From Anser cygnoides (Eukaryota > Chordata > Aves > Anseriformes > Anatidae), in the NCBI RefSeq assembly GCF_040182565.1, contig NC_089912.1, positions 83,780,634 through 83,844,633 of the forward strand: DNA of 64,000 nt, given 5' to 3'. Positions within the stretch are counted from its first letter, which is position 1. Every line of letters begins with the position of its first letter. The position numbers and the translations under genes are program-made. Of this stretch, positions 11,891 through 23,000 are shown piece by piece. The notes below the pieces were generated by a model. The model was not told the origin of the DNA. It saw only the letters and a list, made by a program, of their open reading frames with translations, and did no database searches.

Positions 11891-14389
11891 TCAAGACCGT
11901 ATTTACATGTGCTTCTTCCTCTTTTTTATTTTATTTTTCCTTCAGCAACGGGGTATTTGCTCATATCGCTCAAAAAAATAGCTTTCTGAGAATGACTAAA
12001 AATACTGAAAAAACTTCTTTGAAGTGCTCTTTGTGACTGATATTTAAAGAAAGAGCACGTTTCTAAACAGAATTTGTTTCTCTCAAATGCTGGGCCTACC
12101 AGAACAGGGGAAGGAAAACCATTAAAAATGTATGTATTTACCGTTAAGCACTTTACATCCTGAAAGATTCCAAAAGTAGAAGAAAAAGTGACATACAGGC
12201 ACTCTGACTTCATAGAAATTACTTAAACAAGCAACTAACTTCTCTAGTCTTGTTCTAAGTCATGAAAGTTTTGCAAATAATTCCCCAAAACCTCCTGAAT
12301 AAAGAACAGACTTTGAATTTAATTTCAGCGGAAAATGACAAAGCTAACCACAACTAGCAGAATGTTTGCGATAATTACAATGAAACTGCTTCTATCATTT
12401 TTAGCTGTTTGAACATGAGAATGAAACAAAATCTATTTCCTTGTCTGCATTTGAACTTCAGAATTTGGAACACAGAAGTATCAAGGAAGTAAAACCAAGT
12501 CTTCTGCAAAGGTGGCAAGAATTGTAACTTGCTTTAACAAACAGACTAACTCTGAAGGGAAATTGTTAAAACAGTTGTAACTTAATGGTTCATATGTAAC
12601 TAGTGTTACTTTTGTCCATTATTTGAGGACGTTTAGGAAGTTTCTGTCTCTGAGTGTTTTACATACCTGTTTAATTTAGAATGTTGTGGTTATGCCTGTT
12701 AGTACAGCTTACACATATTTGTGTTTGATTTAGCATGGAAATGTAGAATGACAGGTGTAAACAGGATGAAGCTGTATCATAGTTCACTCTTAAAAAGAGT
12801 AAGTTGCCATGCGTCACAGGCTGACACCATTGTACCCATGTTAATATGCAAATGTATGTGAAGTGTATATGGTCATTTAGCAAAGACAAAAGGAAAGGGG
12901 AATGCTTTAATGAGAGTAAGATGCAAATCCGAAATTCTGTTTTCAGTGCAGATGCCTTTGAAAGGACTTGCTAAAAATGAACATAGTAGCAGGAACACTG
13001 TTGAAAATAATGAACAACCCTGAACAGCCTAGTGAAAAAAACAAGACATTTCACAGCAGAATATGCTATATTGTGATTAAATATAATGGAACACAAACAA
13101 GCAAAAATGTCTGGTATTGCTAGGTAAACTAGTGTTGGGAGTCATAATGTAGACAGGACTTCTGTAATCTCTATCAACTGACAGTGTTCTCTTATCAGTC
13201 AAGAGTTTGGCAGATTCTCAAGGTCCAACCATACCTGACACTGTTAAAATGTGGAAGCTTTACAAACAATAATTTAAGGAATTCCCATCCACTTTTGTAA
13301 AATTATTTGCACTTGCAGTGTTCCGTCCACAGAGATCTTGATGAGCAGAGTCTTGGATATGCACTGATGCACAACCAACATACTACACTACTCTCCTGAT
13401 CTTTTAAGCGGTCTGGATACCAGTGGCAATTATACTCTGGATGAATTAGAACTATTTTATTTTGCAATTTGTCAGAATTTTTCAGTGTCACAGGAGTAGG
13501 TGCTTGTGTGAATTTTCAACATGACAGCCTGGAAAGAGAGAAAGGCATTAAAAAAGAAAGGCAAATTATTAGAGGATGTAGTACCAAAGAGACTTCCAGT
13601 GAGATAGGGGACTAGACAGATATAAGAAATAATAGATTTTATTTCAAAATCACTGAGTGTCCTTTAAACTGCATATTCAAGGAAGCCAAATATGCAAAGC
13701 AATGTACACGCTGAGTTAAATTCTAATTCTGAATTGCCCTAGATTTCCATAAGATGATGTCATATGACACAGGCGACACTTTTCTTCTGCTTAAAGAGTT
13801 AAAAACATGTCACTGTGGAGATGGCAGTGATAAGTTTGCCTTAAAGAACATTTTTTTCTTTAACAGTACCAAATTCTGTTAGCAGACAGGTAACAGTCTG
13901 CTTTGGAATTGGTCAGAGTTGCGCATGCATCTGTTGGTGGTTTTCAGTCATAATCTATGTCAGATCCAATTGTCTTTTTAGTTCTTCCCAGTCCTTCTCT
14001 CGATTGTCTCCTGGGAAAAGACTTCATGGTGCTTTTTTGTAGATTGAGTCCTCTGATACTGGCGTTTTTCCTTATCTCGCTATCTCTTCAGGTTAGCAGT
14101 CAAGCTCCTTCTCTTTCTGCTTGTTCCAACAGACAACCTAGCTCACCTATTTCAGAGTTTTAATTGAAGCAGGTTTACTTGGCACGGGCAAGAAAACAAG
14201 GAGCACAGTCATCACACAAGTTACAGAAAAGCGTACTTTTTCAAAGTTAAGGGTTGTGCAATAAGCCCAGACCTAGGACAGAAATAGCAGATACAAACAT
14301 CGCCTGAAAAAAAGGCGCACTCTCCCCTTGCCCCGCTAACACACACGGCTGCCAAGGGAGCTGCTGTTTACTACGCCTGGCCAAGGCGA
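11891..14389. other. Proximal upstream flank of the CpG island
   Basis: AT-rich DNA with no gene or recognisable repeat until GC content rises after about 14300. It may contain distal promoter elements. An AGGTCA nuclear-receptor half-site occurs near 14390. Confidence 0.5.
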
Positions 14390-14431
14390 GGTCAGCCCGG
14401 CGGCGGGGTCCGCGGCTCTTTACCTCGCTTT

Positions 14432-14443
14432 CTTTCACTTTTC
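14432..14443 (-). promoter_or_regulatory. IRF-E / PRDI-like motif
   Basis: On the minus strand this reads GAAAAGTGAAAG, which fits the published IRF1/IRF2 consensus G(A)AAA(G/C)(T/C)GAAA(G/C)(T/C) except at the last base. It sits at the upstream edge of the CpG island, about 500 bp before the inferred exon 1 donor. JAK2 acts in interferon-gamma signalling, so interferon-regulated feedback is conceivable (inference). Confidence 0.5.
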
Positions 14444-14469
14444 ACCTCACAGCGGCTCCGGTTGGCGAC

Positions 14470-14482
14470 GGAAAACGGAAAC
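14470..14482 (+). promoter_or_regulatory. Second IRF-like core (AANNGAAA)
   Basis: GGAAAACGGAAAC contains AACGGAAA, matching the AANNGAAA IRF core, 26 bp downstream of the minus-strand IRF-like site. The GAAA blocks are spaced by three bases rather than the two of a canonical ISRE, so it is weaker. Confidence 0.35.
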
Positions 14483-14598
14483 CTGAGAGAGACGAGAGCC
14501 TTCCGCTCCCCGGAGGAACAGCACGGGAGCGGGGGGACCCTTCCCCGCGGCTACCCCCGCACCCCGCCCCGCTCCCCAGGCGGAGCCCGACACCCGCC

Positions 14599-14620
14599 GC
14601 CCAACGGCCGCCCAACGGCC
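14599..14620 (+). promoter_or_regulatory. Tandem 11-bp repeat with MYB-like cores
   Basis: GCCCAACGGCC is repeated exactly twice head to tail. Each unit holds CAACGG, a MYB-type core, and a further TAACGG occurs near 14652. Functional use is inferred from motif only. Confidence 0.4.
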
Positions 14621-14689
14621 ACGGGGCAACCCGCCCCCCCCCGCGGGGCGAGTAACGGCCGGCGGCGGCCCCGCCCCGTCGCCTAGCAG

Positions 14690-14705
14690 CTGCGTGATGA
14701 CGCAG
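14690..14705. promoter_or_regulatory. Palindromic CTGCGTGATGACGCAG (CRE/ATF-like)
   Basis: Six-base arms CTGCGT/ACGCAG surround GATG, giving a 16-bp inverted repeat that contains TGACGCA, close to a CRE/ATF half-site. It lies about 240 bp upstream of the inferred donor, a typical proximal-promoter distance. Confidence 0.4.
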
Positions 14706-14791
14706 GCGGCGGGAGCCCCGCGGCCCGGCCCCCGCCCGTTGCTGGGAGGGGGGTGAGGGAAGGGAAGAGGGGGGGGAGGGAGGCGGGGCGG

Positions 14792-14805
14792 CCGCGAGGA
14801 GGCTG
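14792..14805 (+). promoter_or_regulatory. CTCF-like core motif
   Basis: CCGCGAGGAGGCTG matches the CTCF core CCGCGNGGNGGCAG at all but one defined position. It lies in the island immediately after a GGGGCGG box. Confidence 0.4.
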
Positions 14806-14875
14806 CGGGCAGAGCGCGGCGCGGCTCGGCTCGGCACCACGCCGCCGACCGCCGCCGCCTCCCCCGGCGCCGTGC

Positions 14876-14946
14876 ATGGAGAGCGAGCGGGCGCTGAGGG
14901 GCAAGCCGCCTGCGTGCGCCGCTCCGCCCCGCCGAGCCCCCGCCGG
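14876..14946 (+). other. Potential upstream ORF start in exon 1
   Basis: ATG at 14876 (context GTGCATGG, weak at -3, G at +4) reads 71 nt to the donor. If exon 1 is spliced directly to 59499, the frame continues Gly-Glu-Met-Leu and stops at the TGA at 59509-59511, making a 27-codon uORF that ends 18 nt before the JAK2 start. It would restrain JAK2 translation if transcripts begin upstream of 14876. This depends on the unproven exon 1 and on there being no intervening exon. Confidence 0.35.
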
Positions 14947-15021
14947 GTGAGTGGGGCCGGCGGCGGTGGTCCGCTGGCCTCGGCGGAGGGGGCGGTTGGC
15001 GGGCGGTTGGACGGCGCCGCC

Positions 15022-15069
15022 GGGACCGGGGCCGGGGCCGGGACCGGGACCGGGGCCGGGGCCGGGGCG
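15022..15069. repeat. (GGGGCC/GGGACC)8 hexanucleotide tract
   Basis: Eight consecutive 6-bp units: three GGGACC, four GGGGCC and a final GGGGCG, starting 75 bp past the inferred exon 1 donor. The run of G3-4 blocks should form G-quadruplexes on the transcribed-sense strand. The unit is the same hexamer that expands in human C9orf72 (established knowledge). Here it is short and interrupted. Confidence 0.9.
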
Positions 15070-15395
15070 GCGGCGGGTAGGCCGTACCTGCGGCGGGAGC
15101 GCGGCGGGGGGCACGGCGGGCCTCGCCTCTTGGGCGGCGGGAGCGGCCCCGGGCTGCGGGGCGGGCGGCCGTGCGGCGCAGGGAGCGGGCAGTCCGCCGC
15201 CGCCGTCCCCGGCCGGCCGCCGCACCTTGTCGGAGCGGCGCTGGGCGGCCGGAGCGCTGCCTCGGGGGCGCGGGGCTGCGGCGCGGCGCGGCGGGGAGCT
15301 GCCTGCCTGCGGCGGGGAGGCGGCAGCGGAGGGGTGCTCCCGCGGCGTGCCTGCGCTGCGCTGCGCTGGCAGCCGGGCGCGGAAATGCTCGCTTG

Positions 15396-16983
15396 TTGGT
15401 GAACTTCATTAACTTCCACGAGATGAATGACTATTATTGCTGTTACTACGAAGTAAAAAACTGCGCGTAAAACTTCTCCCTCCTTTTTTTTGTGTGTGTC
15501 TAGTGTCAGCCTAATTGGCTCTGTCTTCAAATTTCCTTTCCCAACTCTCTATGTCAGGGGAGAAAACAACACCTTGCTTTGGTTTTCCGTAAAATCCTTG
15601 TGTTCAGAGGGACGTAGGCTATTCTTTCTAGTCGCTTGCCAGAGGGAAACATAACCGGGAAGGCTGCTTAAAGTCTCAAATGCGATTTTGCAGGTAGGAC
15701 TAGCTGGTTAATAGCCAGTGTTTCTGACATCTTAGCCCCGTACAGCTTCCCAGTTTAACATCTAGCTCTCCGTTGTTTCTGACGTTAGCCAGCATTAATA
15801 CAGTTAATGTTGACTAATTCAGTTCAGGTGAGAGAAGTATTTCTGAATTGTGTGTTTTATAGAAAATCAATATTGACAGGAGATTGTAGAGAGGTTATGT
15901 TCACGGTGTGGAGTGGTAGCTTGGACTGATTATGTGGGTTAATTTTTTTTCCTTGCCCTGCTCACTCTTTCCCGTAACTGATACGGGGGTAACACGGTAG
16001 TGATGTTCTTCAGAGGTGCCTGGTTTTGTTCCCTGACTAGAGTCGATGACATGGTAGTTTGAAGACTCAGTGATAGCTACCTTTTTCCTACTGTCCTCTG
16101 CTTTGAAGACAGTGAGTCCCCAGTGACTTCAGAGGTGTGAATAAATAATATTGTATTCAGTAACTGTAGTATTACAGTGTGAAGTGGTAGTGGCGGCAGG
16201 CGTGCTTTCTTGAGAAGCCTTTAGTCTGAACCATTTACAAGAGCTCTTTCGTTTTCATAAATGTTGATGACAACAACACAGGGAAGTAGTGTTTGCTTCT
16301 GGAGGGGAAATTTTAATGAGCAAGAAGTTTACAGAAGGTGGAAAATGGCTCAACATCCTTGTTGACTGGAATCGGATTGACTAGAACTGCAGAATGGAAA
16401 ATGAAAGGAGACTACTGCTTCTCACGTGTAACTGTTAGGAGTGGTGATTGGGCTAATAGAATAACCATTTCTAAACTGTGCGGAGCTGGTGTTGTGCGTG
16501 ACCGGGAGTATGACTGAAGTGAATGTCACTGCCATCTTGTACTAGCAGTGGCATCCTCTTGCTGAAGTTGTAGGAGCAGCAGTTACTGAACAGGGTTGTA
16601 ACTTTTGACATTGGTCTCTTTATCTCAGTTCTGGGGCATTTTTCCTGTATGACTTACAGTAAACAAAAAGCTTGGAGAAAATGTATGCAGTAACAGGAAA
16701 TGTTCGACTATCTTGGCTGAAAGAACCTCAAGAGGGGAAATAAACAAGATTCACATATATACTAACATTAAACAAATGCGTGAGTTAAATCGTGTAACTT
16801 GTACCTAAAAGGGAGCTACTATCAGAAGTTACGAAACTTTCATTGAAAAGCAGGGTAAAATAATTACTCATGCATCAACTAAAATATATCTGTAGCAATG
16901 AGATTTTGAAAAAAGAACAACTGATACTGAATAAGCAATCAAAACCTCATGGCTTTTTAAAATAAAAATAACTGCAGCTTTGA
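15396..16983 (+). other. Intron 5' part downstream of the CpG island
   Basis: GC content falls back quickly after about 15400. No repeat or open frame of note was seen. It is a usual location for intronic enhancers, but nothing specific is visible. Confidence 0.45.
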
Positions 16984-17045
16984 GTAGGAGGTTGAACTAG
17001 ATGAGACCTCGTGAGGTACCTTTTAACCTGAATTATCCTGTGCTA
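16984..17045 (+). mobile_element. Degenerate CR1 3' terminus
   Basis: GTAGGAGGTTGAACTAGATG, then ACCTCGTGAGGTACC, and an eroded ATTATCCTGTG tail. It is a short, old, plus-strand CR1 end. Confidence 0.7.
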
Positions 17046-20000
17046 GTGGTACTGTGCTGTTACAAGTTAGCATTTCTATTATAAACATCCTTCTGTCCCT
17101 GCATTCTTTTCACTAAGGCTTGCATGCAAACATTAACACTGTTATTAGGCAATACACAGTTATACTTTTTCCATTTAACTTAATGGAGCTGCTATTTCAG
17201 AGCATCTGATCCTGTCTGTGCACTGATTTCAGTGGGTTCTGTATGAATTCATGTGTCCACCCACAGGGTTCTCAGCATGAGCCCAGTAAGATGACTAATA
17301 TGAGTAAGACTAGCAAGATCTGAGTCAACATTTGAGCTCAGGCTTGTATTTGTATTTCTCTAACTTGTTTCAGATGTGACTTCTATATCAGAAGATAAAT
17401 AATCAGCTTTCTTGAATTTCTGGATATGAGATTTTGCAAACTATTCGATATGGTAGATCTTTTTGGAGACCTGAAAAGCAAAGTGAAAACATATGTACAC
17501 TACAAAGTTTCCTTATAGTAGTTCTGCTGGTAGAACTGTAGTCGGTTATTTGGTACACGCACAGACGTGCTTTTTGGCTGTATTGCTGAGTTGATCTACG
17601 CAGTTCATGATATCTGTCACTTGGGTGACCATCGGAATACACTGAGAGCTACAGGACTCGAATGTAAGGTGTCTTGGTTCTGTCGTTTGTAACTTGTCTG
17701 ATGCTGGAAGAAAAAAGGTGATTCCTCACTCCATAACCAACTCTCTTGTTATACAGTACTGAACACAGAGAGACCTGAATCAAATGGAAAAAAAGTAGAA
17801 TCCCCTAGTGTTATCATGGGTATTGAGTACAGCTGATTTGATCTTTAAAAGTATTTTCTAACTTTACTTCTGCTTGTTGACCTGTACTGGAAAGCAATTA
17901 TCTTTGGTGGAAAGCGTAGGTGGTTATTGAGTAGGCAAGTAGAATGACCTGCCTGGAGGGTATTTGCCTCTGTAATTTTGGTTATGCAGTCATTGTATTA
18001 AACATTCAAACGTAACTATTTAAATTGGACTTGTAGGGAAAAAAAAATCCTGAAGGGTGCAGCCTAACTATAGGTATTTTCTTTTAAACCAGTAAAGATG
18101 TTGTCCTTTTATGATGTGAGTTGTCTCTGCATTTTTGTCTTTATGACAGTGACTTCTACAGTACTATTACACAGTTTCTTATGTTTTTAATAGATCACTT
18201 TTTAGTCAAAGTTGAACATTCTCTTGTGTTAGGAAGAGAGGCATTAGTATTCAGTGTTTTGATTTTTTTTCCATGCCTCTGTCCCTTCTTCTGCACTTCC
18301 TTCTGTATTTTTCCTAGAATCGTTAGTATTTGTCCATAGATTAAATAAATCTGTGTTGCTTTTCTATGAATTGAGTCTGTTTTTCTGTTTTCTGTAATGT
18401 CACAAAAGACAAGATGTCAGATGAAATTTGAATGTTTTTGATCCCATTCTTCATTCATTGGAACACTGTTTCTTGCCTTGCATGTGCCTATATTTAGCAG
18501 AGAGTGTTGAACTGCATATCCTGCTGCATGGTTGTTTTAACAGCTTACATTTGACTTAAAATTCAGTGCCATGTGGGAATAGCTGCACACTATTCTTTTA
18601 GGAGTTTAATGGTCTGTATTTGTTTACATAAAATGTTATCTGTCTTCTGTTCTTCATTTGGCTAGCTCTCAATTTTGTTAAGACTAGACCAAAATCAAGA
18701 TATTCTAAGTTGACCAGTTATCACCACTGATGTCCTGAAGCTGCTGTTCAGTACTTATGTGAAAGTTGAAAAACATACTCAGTACCAGGCCTGGGAAATA
18801 GAACTGGAGCTTTTTACAGCCTTAAGAAACTAAAAATTGGTTACTTAGGCTGGAACTCTGAAAGAGTTTATATGCTTGCGTACGTGTGTATAGGATGGTG
18901 CTTTTTGCTTTGTGTGCATACCCGCGTAGAACTTGTTCTGGTATTTATTGTGGTTCCTGAGCTATGTGTTCTTGATGTGAAATTTGTATTGACAGTCTAG
19001 TCGAGCTAGCTTAGCTGAATCTTTATCAGTTTGCTTATGTGCTCGAGGGGTTGCAATAGATTTCAGGGTTTAAGAACGTATTTTACAAGTGTCTTAAAGA
19101 TTATGTATGTTCAAAGTGATGCAATTAAAGTTATTTGCATATATAAACTACAAATCAGAAAATGGTTCTTTGACTTTACTGGTCCTAAAGATTTGTTTTT
19201 ATAGTATTTATTAAGAATAATTAGGAAATCAGTTTAAATCAATTAGTGAGACTTTTTTATTTCTGCAGTCAGCCCGTCTTTGAAAAACAGTATGAAAAAA
19301 AAATTTCTTGTTTTTTAATATTTTATAAGAACGGTGTTAACATTTCTTAGTCCTAACATTGACATTCTGCATGTATGAAATAAACTGATCTTTAATGAAA
19401 TCTAATATGCCTTAAATGAATATCTTCAGTCTTTGTTCTCCATTAATCTTGGTCAACAGCTAAGGACTTCTTAGTTACGAGCAAAATGTTTGTAATTCTT
19501 CGGCGTGTTGTGCTGCTCCTTGTGTTTCCAGAACTGTAAGGTATTTTTAAAATAAGAAAAAAATCTTTTTACTTTTAAATATCTTATCTTGCTACATAAA
19601 AATATACAGTAGATTTTCTACCTTTATTTCTCAAGCAATCCTGGGAGGCCTCAGTTGTTCAAGTGCATTTAGATTGGGAGCCCTGTTGACTTCAATATGA
19701 AATTATGGGATTACTTTCATGGGCTCAGTTATAGAAACAGGGTCACAGGTGGTGTCTGAATTTCTCTGAGTATATCGGTAAAACTTGACTACAAGCCTAA
19801 CACAAGAACATTTGAAGGCTAAGGCTATTGGAAAAAAAAACACTATTAATTCCTGATGAAAGAGATTTTTTTGTCTGTTTTTTTTAAAGATGCTTTGGAA
19901 AGCTCTAATGATAGTCAAATAACATAGGAAGCTTTGTTGAGGTTATAAAGACAAAAGGCTCTTAACAGTACAGCCTTCAAGTGGAGGCTCATGTTGGAGA

Positions 20001-23000
20001 ATGATGTTCAGAAAAAGAACATAAAATTAAGTCTGCTATGTGTGGCATAGTTGGTGTACTGTTTATGACATTGGAGAGTATACACCAGCAAAGATCCTTT
20101 CTTTTGCAGCATTTCTCAGTTGTGAAGAATTCAGATGTGCTGTGATGTTTAGTTCTGGTTCTACAAAAGGTAGCAATACTGTTTGTTTCTTAAGTTTATG
20201 TTATGTTTGTTCATAAACTAAATGGAATATAGTTGCAAGGGACAGTAATACCCAACTCTCTGCATGTTTCTCTGTGAAGCAACGGAACAAATGCTTACTG
20301 AAATGTAGAGGGGAAATAAAGCCACCTACATGTTTGTTATATCCCATCTGTACGAAGGAGTACTCCAATGTGCTGGGAAATCTGGAGTTGAAGCCAAATA
20401 GCAACTGGTCTCTATGAGCTGGCATCCTCGCAGGGAAAAGCAGAATCAAAAACAGTCTTATTCCAATCCTACAGACTGCAAAGGTGAAGAAGGCAAAACA
20501 TTGCTCTCCTCTGTAAATGGGGGTAGTAAAAGGAGTTGAATGAAGTGAAAGCTTTTTAAAACTCTCTCCTTGTAGTTGAAAGAATCGAAATTGGACACAA
20601 AGCCAAACTACTTCCATTTTATTGGCTGTTGCGTGAAGGCTGCCAAGAAGATACATGCACTTGAAAGCTTGACTGTTTTTCAACATTATCATCAAACTAC
20701 TAAAGAAAGATACTTTCTCTCACAATGAAATGTACCTCACATGGAGACAAGTACTTCTTGTACAGACTGACTTTGGAAATTATAATTGGCATCTCTGGCC
20801 TTATTTCTGACGCTATTTTGACATACTTTATAGTACTGTTGGTACAACTTCTCTCTTTGGATTATTTCTGAACCATTAGAAATTCTACTGTAGAATATAT
20901 TAGTCATATCATAATATAGTCACAGAAATGTGTGCAGCTTTGTTGTCATGTACAATCAGATTTAATACAGCTTTACAAGACTGTACTCTTCAGAGTCTAA
21001 GATCGCTTGTGTGAAGTTTGGATACCTACTCTTGTGAGTTGAGATCAGTGTTAATTATGCAGTTTTTAAGCAACTGATTTAATTTATTAGGTTGACAAAT
21101 CTTCTGCTATGCAAGTTTTTCTGATTTCTGCACTAAGTAAACAGTGACACTTTTTTCTTTTTTTTTTTTTTCCCCCTAATATGTATTTTGATACCTTGAG
21201 GTTTTGCCCTTTGGAGCGACAGGAAGCAGACTACCTGCTTAGCCAAGGGATAGGAGAGTTCTTAATGCTAAGAAAAATGGATGAGAATCTGAGCAGACAA
21301 AGTGAATTTTGGCCTTTCTGTCAGAAATTATACACCAAGAAATCCCAGAGATCTGACAGAAAGCTAGGGGTTGGAGTTTCTTGATGTTTTAAGTGTATGC
21401 CACACAAGAAGTTTCTTTCCTCAGCCTCTCATAAACTCTGGAATTTGCTGCTCCATCAGCTTTGTAAACACAACAGCTCTTTGTAGGACTGTGCTGTAAA
21501 CTGTATCACAACTGTGACCTAAGTTTAAGACTTTTTTTTCTCTCTTTGAAACAAGTGGCAAGAGGGAAGGGGAATGGACAGGGTAACTTCTTAAACTGGT
21601 TTACAGTGCCAGAGAAAACGTTGTGCAACCACATCCTGGATAACCCCAAAGATGAACTGAGCTACAAAAGAAAGTTTGGGTTCCCAGTGGAATCTGAGGA
21701 CATGGGATTGCACAAGACACAGATGCTCAGCTGTGGGCAATAAAGCATGTGTCAGTCCAACAGCTGGCTTCCAAAAGGTTGAGACTTTGGAACTATTCTA
21801 ACAACTGTGTAAATAGGTGCATAGTTATCTTTTAATTGCTCTACAGTTGTGCCTTCATAACCCTTTGCAACTATGCTGTCTATCAGGGATTTTATGATTA
21901 AATACTTCTGGTTGCTTTTATCTTAACTTGGCTTCAATTAAAGATGATTTCAAGGTAACTAGCTACAATTAGGATGTTCTTTTTGAAAAGTCTTTTGATC
22001 CCTAAAACTGGAGACTGGCACACTAAAATTGTTTCGGACATTGAAAGAATAGTGAAGTTGCACTGAATTCTGATGAACATTTTGAGAGCATGCTTGCAGA
22101 AATTGAGTAGAACTGTGTTTTACTTAAGTTTGTGATGATGGGAAAGTAAAACTGTTGGTAGAACTTACAGGCCTGAGCAAGGTGGATGTAAAAAATGAGG
22201 TAGAATCTTCACTTTTCATTGTTACACATTTGCAGACGTAAAAGCAGTGTGATGAAGTAGACTCAGACCACAGCATAGAACAGATAAAGGAGGATTGTTT
22301 GGTTGAGGTTGATGAGATTACATCGGTATAAGTGAGAGCCATATCAATTAGAAACTATTTCTGCAATGTAGTTGCATGTGTGATTTTAACACATGTGGAT
22401 TAAGGTAGAACAAGCTCATATTTCAGCAGCTGAAAGCTGGAGGGATTGTGCAGGACACTGCCAATTTCATGCTGTTTTTGCTACCCAAGCTGGTTCTGGC
22501 ACATTAATGGTGTTTACAAGGGTATCTGTAGGCTGCAGCAGACTTAAACCGTACCATAATTTTCTTGGGTTTTGGTACTTTTCCAAGTCTGTCTTCCTAG
22601 AGGTCAGCCATTTGCTTAGACTGATAGCTTGTCAATGTTTTTGCCTGTGGACTCACAAGACCGAGTTCTAAGCTAACATTACAACATAAGGGATTTTATT
22701 TATGTACTTGTTTTGTAAAAACTCTGTTGTTTTATACGTCAGTTTTATACTGGTTCTGTGAGTTTTGACACTTTTTTTGGAGCTCTTGAACTTGTGAGAT
22801 TTTTTTTTTTGATAAGTTGTTAATACAGAATGCTTTGTCTTAAGATGTTATTACGTTGTGATTCGAAGACTGAGCCTGCTGGTGAAGTGGCATTTCTTAC
22901 TGTCAGATTTTTTAGATTTTTTTTTTGTTATTACCTGATGTTGCAGCAAGTTAGTGACATGTCGTGATATGCTAGGATGTGACAGCTGCAGAAGTGTTAT

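Larger units (their letters stand above)
14750..14946 (+). other. JAK2: Candidate JAK2 non-coding exon 1 (5' end uncertain)
   Basis: The 3' border is set by the donor CGCCGG|GTGAGTGGGG at 14946/14947, a near-perfect U1 match. The 5' border is not determinable: transcription start sites in CpG-island promoters are spread, and 14750 is only a placeholder. The exon contains an ATG at 14876 opening a short frame through the donor (MESERALRGKPPACAAPP and on). It would join an acceptor at 59499 or an unseen intermediate non-coding exon. A weaker donor-like CGGGTAGG near 15074 could give an alternative longer exon. Confidence 0.55.
14390..15395 (+). promoter_or_regulatory. JAK2: CpG island, probable JAK2 promoter
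   Basis: An abrupt 1-kb block, very rich in G+C with dense CpG, stands in otherwise AT-rich DNA. It holds several GC boxes (CCCCGCCCC near 14564 and 14671, GGGGCGG at 14785-14791) and no convincing TATA box, the pattern of a broad vertebrate promoter. It lies on the 5' side of the JAK2 coding exon, and a consensus + strand donor (GG|GTGAGT) falls inside it at 14947. Human JAK2 also has non-coding 5' exon sequence and a long intron before the coding exon (established knowledge), so I infer this island is its promoter. The link over 44 kb is not proven by the sequence. The gene-level assignment would fail if another transcript starts here. Confidence 0.8.

Noticed and set aside
1..14389. microRNA miR-101-2 or RCL1 exons expected near JAK2
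   Set aside because: I looked for the mature miR-101 sequence and RCL1 protein text and found neither. They presumably lie upstream of the window.
14442..15530. Minus-strand 362-codon and 320-codon open frames (and plus frames up to 176 codons) across the CpG island
   Set aside because: Stop codons are scarce in very GC-rich DNA. All six frames are open, the products are Pro/Arg/Ala/Gly low complexity, and the hexanucleotide tract gives Gly-Pro repeats.
15839..15860. GAS-like STAT site (TTCTGAATT) near the promoter
   Set aside because: Spacing between TTC and GAA is wrong for a STAT element (TTCN2-4GAA).
21158..21384. Pyrimidine tract followed by a 67-codon frame, considered as an exon
   Set aside because: No AG directly follows the tract in a good acceptor position, no consensus donor ends the frame, and the product is unrecognised.
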